Source: Chitinivibrionia bacterium (lineage in GTDB: Bacteria > Krumholzibacteriota > Krumholzibacteriia > WVZY01). From it: a stretch of 6,679 nt of DNA. Every line of letters starts with the position of its first letter. The stretch's first letter is position 1. The stretch spans positions 1 through 6,679 of the forward strand of contig JACQXT010000144.1 in the NCBI GenBank assembly GCA_016208665.1, read 5' to 3'. The notes beneath the pieces are model-generated. The model was not told the DNA's origin. It was given only the letters and a program-made list of their open reading frames with translations, and did not search any database. Position numbers and translations under genes: made by a program. Shown one piece after another: positions 6,067 to 6,679 of the stretch.

Positions 6067-6678
6067 AAAAGCGGCGAGCATTGCGATTCCGCCCGCCATG
6101 CCGGAGAATCCTGCAACCAGCGCCACGGCGATTGCCGTGCGGCGGCGGCGATGCCCGAGGGAGCCGATCGCCACGGCGGCGTACAGAGCCGCAACCAGCG
6201 CGAGCGACGCGAGGAACACCGCCCGGCGCCTGCCGATGAGCGGATAGAGGCGTTCCGCCCCGGGAAATCCCAGCCTGGAATGCCAGCCGATCATATCGTA
6301 CACGTACCCGCTGAAACCGAGGTCGTCGTTCATCTCGACGGCAAACGGCGGCCGCACGACATCCGCGGCCGCCTGCATGCGCATATCGGCATAGCGGGAC
6401 TCGAGCGCGGAAGGCATGAGATGCGCGGTGCGAATGCCGCGCTCTCTCATGGCGCGAACGATGCGCCCCGGCATATCGGAAGGGAGCGTATCGTTGCCGG
6501 CGATGAAATGGCATGTGCCGCCCGGGAGGAAACGCACGGCGGGGAACGCGTCGCGGAGCGTCGCGTACATGCAGGCCAACAAGCCCTGCTGCGCCGGGAG
6601 AGAAACGTTTTCGGAACCCGGGAGCGCGATTCCGAATAGCCCCCCGGGAGCGAGCCTCTCGCGCACCATGCCGAAGAA
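5833..6678 (-). CDS. 5' segment of the broken spermidine-synthase-like gene
   Basis: This frame is open to the right edge; an ATG at 6669 is probably internal, because the residues before it (FFG) fit the family pattern of a helix preceding MVRERLAPGGLF. Residues that look genuine include RERLAPGGLFGIALPGSENV and ATLRDAFPAVRFLPGG, both typical of the late part of the SpeE-like domain. Next comes EMNDDLGFSGYVYDMIGW, corresponding to the family's N-T-D-x-x-P-x-x-Y...W segment. Two hydrophobic helices follow (AVFLASLALVAALYAAVAIG, and TAIAVALVAGFSGMAGG continuing to MLAAFQ). From about 6060 the reading turns into arginine- and proline-rich sequence with no membrane character until the stop at 5833, and that tail is very probably out of frame. 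Confidence 0.6.
   Translation of the reverse strand, partial: FFGMVRERLAPGGLFGIALPGSENVSLPAQQGLLACMYATLRDAFPAVRFLPGGTCHFIAGNDTLPSDMPGRIVRAMRERGIRTAHLMPSALESRYADMRMQAAADVVRPPFAVEMNDDLGFSGYVYDMIGWHSRLGFPGAERLYPLIGRRRAVFLASLALVAALYAAVAIGSLGHRRRRTAIAVALVAGFSGMAGGIAMLAAFQVRAAPSRRPAAGRIPPRKAGSGSKRPALGRGKPPAVRVARRNHRRPRSYIFSCFSCLYFWPPPCSRSSAGRCRLRR
6040..6072 (-). other. Frame-change breakpoint in the spermidine-synthase-like gene
   Basis: The first frame is family-like up to the residues MLAAFQV (Q codon at 6064-6066). Immediately after, the second frame takes over, equivalent to one missing base modulo three. A run of four T residues (read on the minus strand as GCTTTTCAG) sits at the boundary. 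A simple one-base slip there would restore one continuous frame, but not the glycine-rich membrane helix that I expect after AFQ in this family. Confidence 0.5.
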
Positions 6679-6679
6679 C

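Larger units (their letters stand above)
5576..6678 (-). pseudogene. Spermidine-synthase-like protein with C-terminal membrane domain, frame-disrupted, 5' end outside the window
   Basis: Read leftward from the right edge, one frame encodes the end of a spermidine/spermine-synthase-like (aminopropyltransferase-fold) domain and two membrane helices. From about 6060 to TAG 5576-5578 a different frame (-1 relative to the first) encodes the remaining helices. Together they match the C-terminal half of the large bacterial proteins that join a SpeE-like domain to membrane helices. Neither frame makes sense alone across the junction, so the gene is either a genuine pseudogene, has lost a segment, or contains a sequencing or assembly error. 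Whether the intact family makes polyamines is uncertain: many such fusions are annotated as spermidine synthases by similarity only. The gene is convergent with the AmrB-AmrA fusion, with eight bases between the two stop codons and no visible terminator. Confidence 0.72.

Noticed and set aside
6052..6072. Programmed -1 ribosomal frameshift in the spermidine-synthase-like gene
   Set aside because: Only a TTTT run is present, without a canonical slippery heptamer or an evident downstream structure, and the join would still lack an expected membrane helix; deletion or assembly error is simpler.
4902..6194. A 430-codon minus-strand frame spanning the convergent junction
   Set aside because: It runs opposite the AMMECR1 domain and in a third frame through the spermidine-synthase-like gene. 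I checked it for the missing helix at the frame break and found only polar, arginine-rich sequence.

Overview
This window reads as ordinary bacterial chromosome, GC-rich by eye with a strong G/C bias at third codon positions. It has no mobile element, rRNA, tRNA or CRISPR array that I can see. The genes suggest a Gram-negative-like, possibly anaerobic or uncultured lineage: twin-arginine (Tat) signals, a GldG/DUF4340 ABC-auxiliary pair, and an AmmeMemoRadiSam cassette. I cannot name the phylum from sequence alone.

Layout. (1) Positions 2-391 are the 3' end of a GldG-like ABC-transporter auxiliary protein. It is followed 28 bases later by a membrane-anchored DUF4340 protein (420-1772). The two form the distal end of an ABC export or gliding-type operon whose ATPase and permease should lie to the left. 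(2) After a 97-base gap with a possible promoter, a second co-directional cluster runs from 1870 to 5567. It contains a Tat-signal DUF362 protein, a possible 23-codon arginine-rich bridging ORF, a Tat-signal radical SAM enzyme of the AmmeMemoRadiSam type (amrS), and a single polypeptide fusing the Memo-like (AmrB) and AMMECR1-like (AmrA) partners. The whole AmmeMemoRadiSam triad is therefore encoded by two overlapping genes. (3) On the minus strand, ending only 8 bases from the fusion gene, lies the 3' part of a membrane-fused spermidine-synthase-like gene (5576 to the right edge). It is broken by a frame change at about 6060, where an expected membrane helix also seems to be missing.

The most interesting system is the 1870-5567 cluster. 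AmmeMemoRadiSam is a recognised co-occurring trio with no settled function. Here all three gene products carry N-terminal export-type sequences, which is odd for a SAM-dependent Fe-S enzyme, and the B and A partners are fused. The fusion gene also has a second, internal start with a strong Shine-Dalgarno, exactly where classical Memo proteins begin, so exported and cytosolic forms are both conceivable. DUF362 is a plausible fourth member. These functional links are inference from gene order; the domain assignments rest on motifs visible in the translations.
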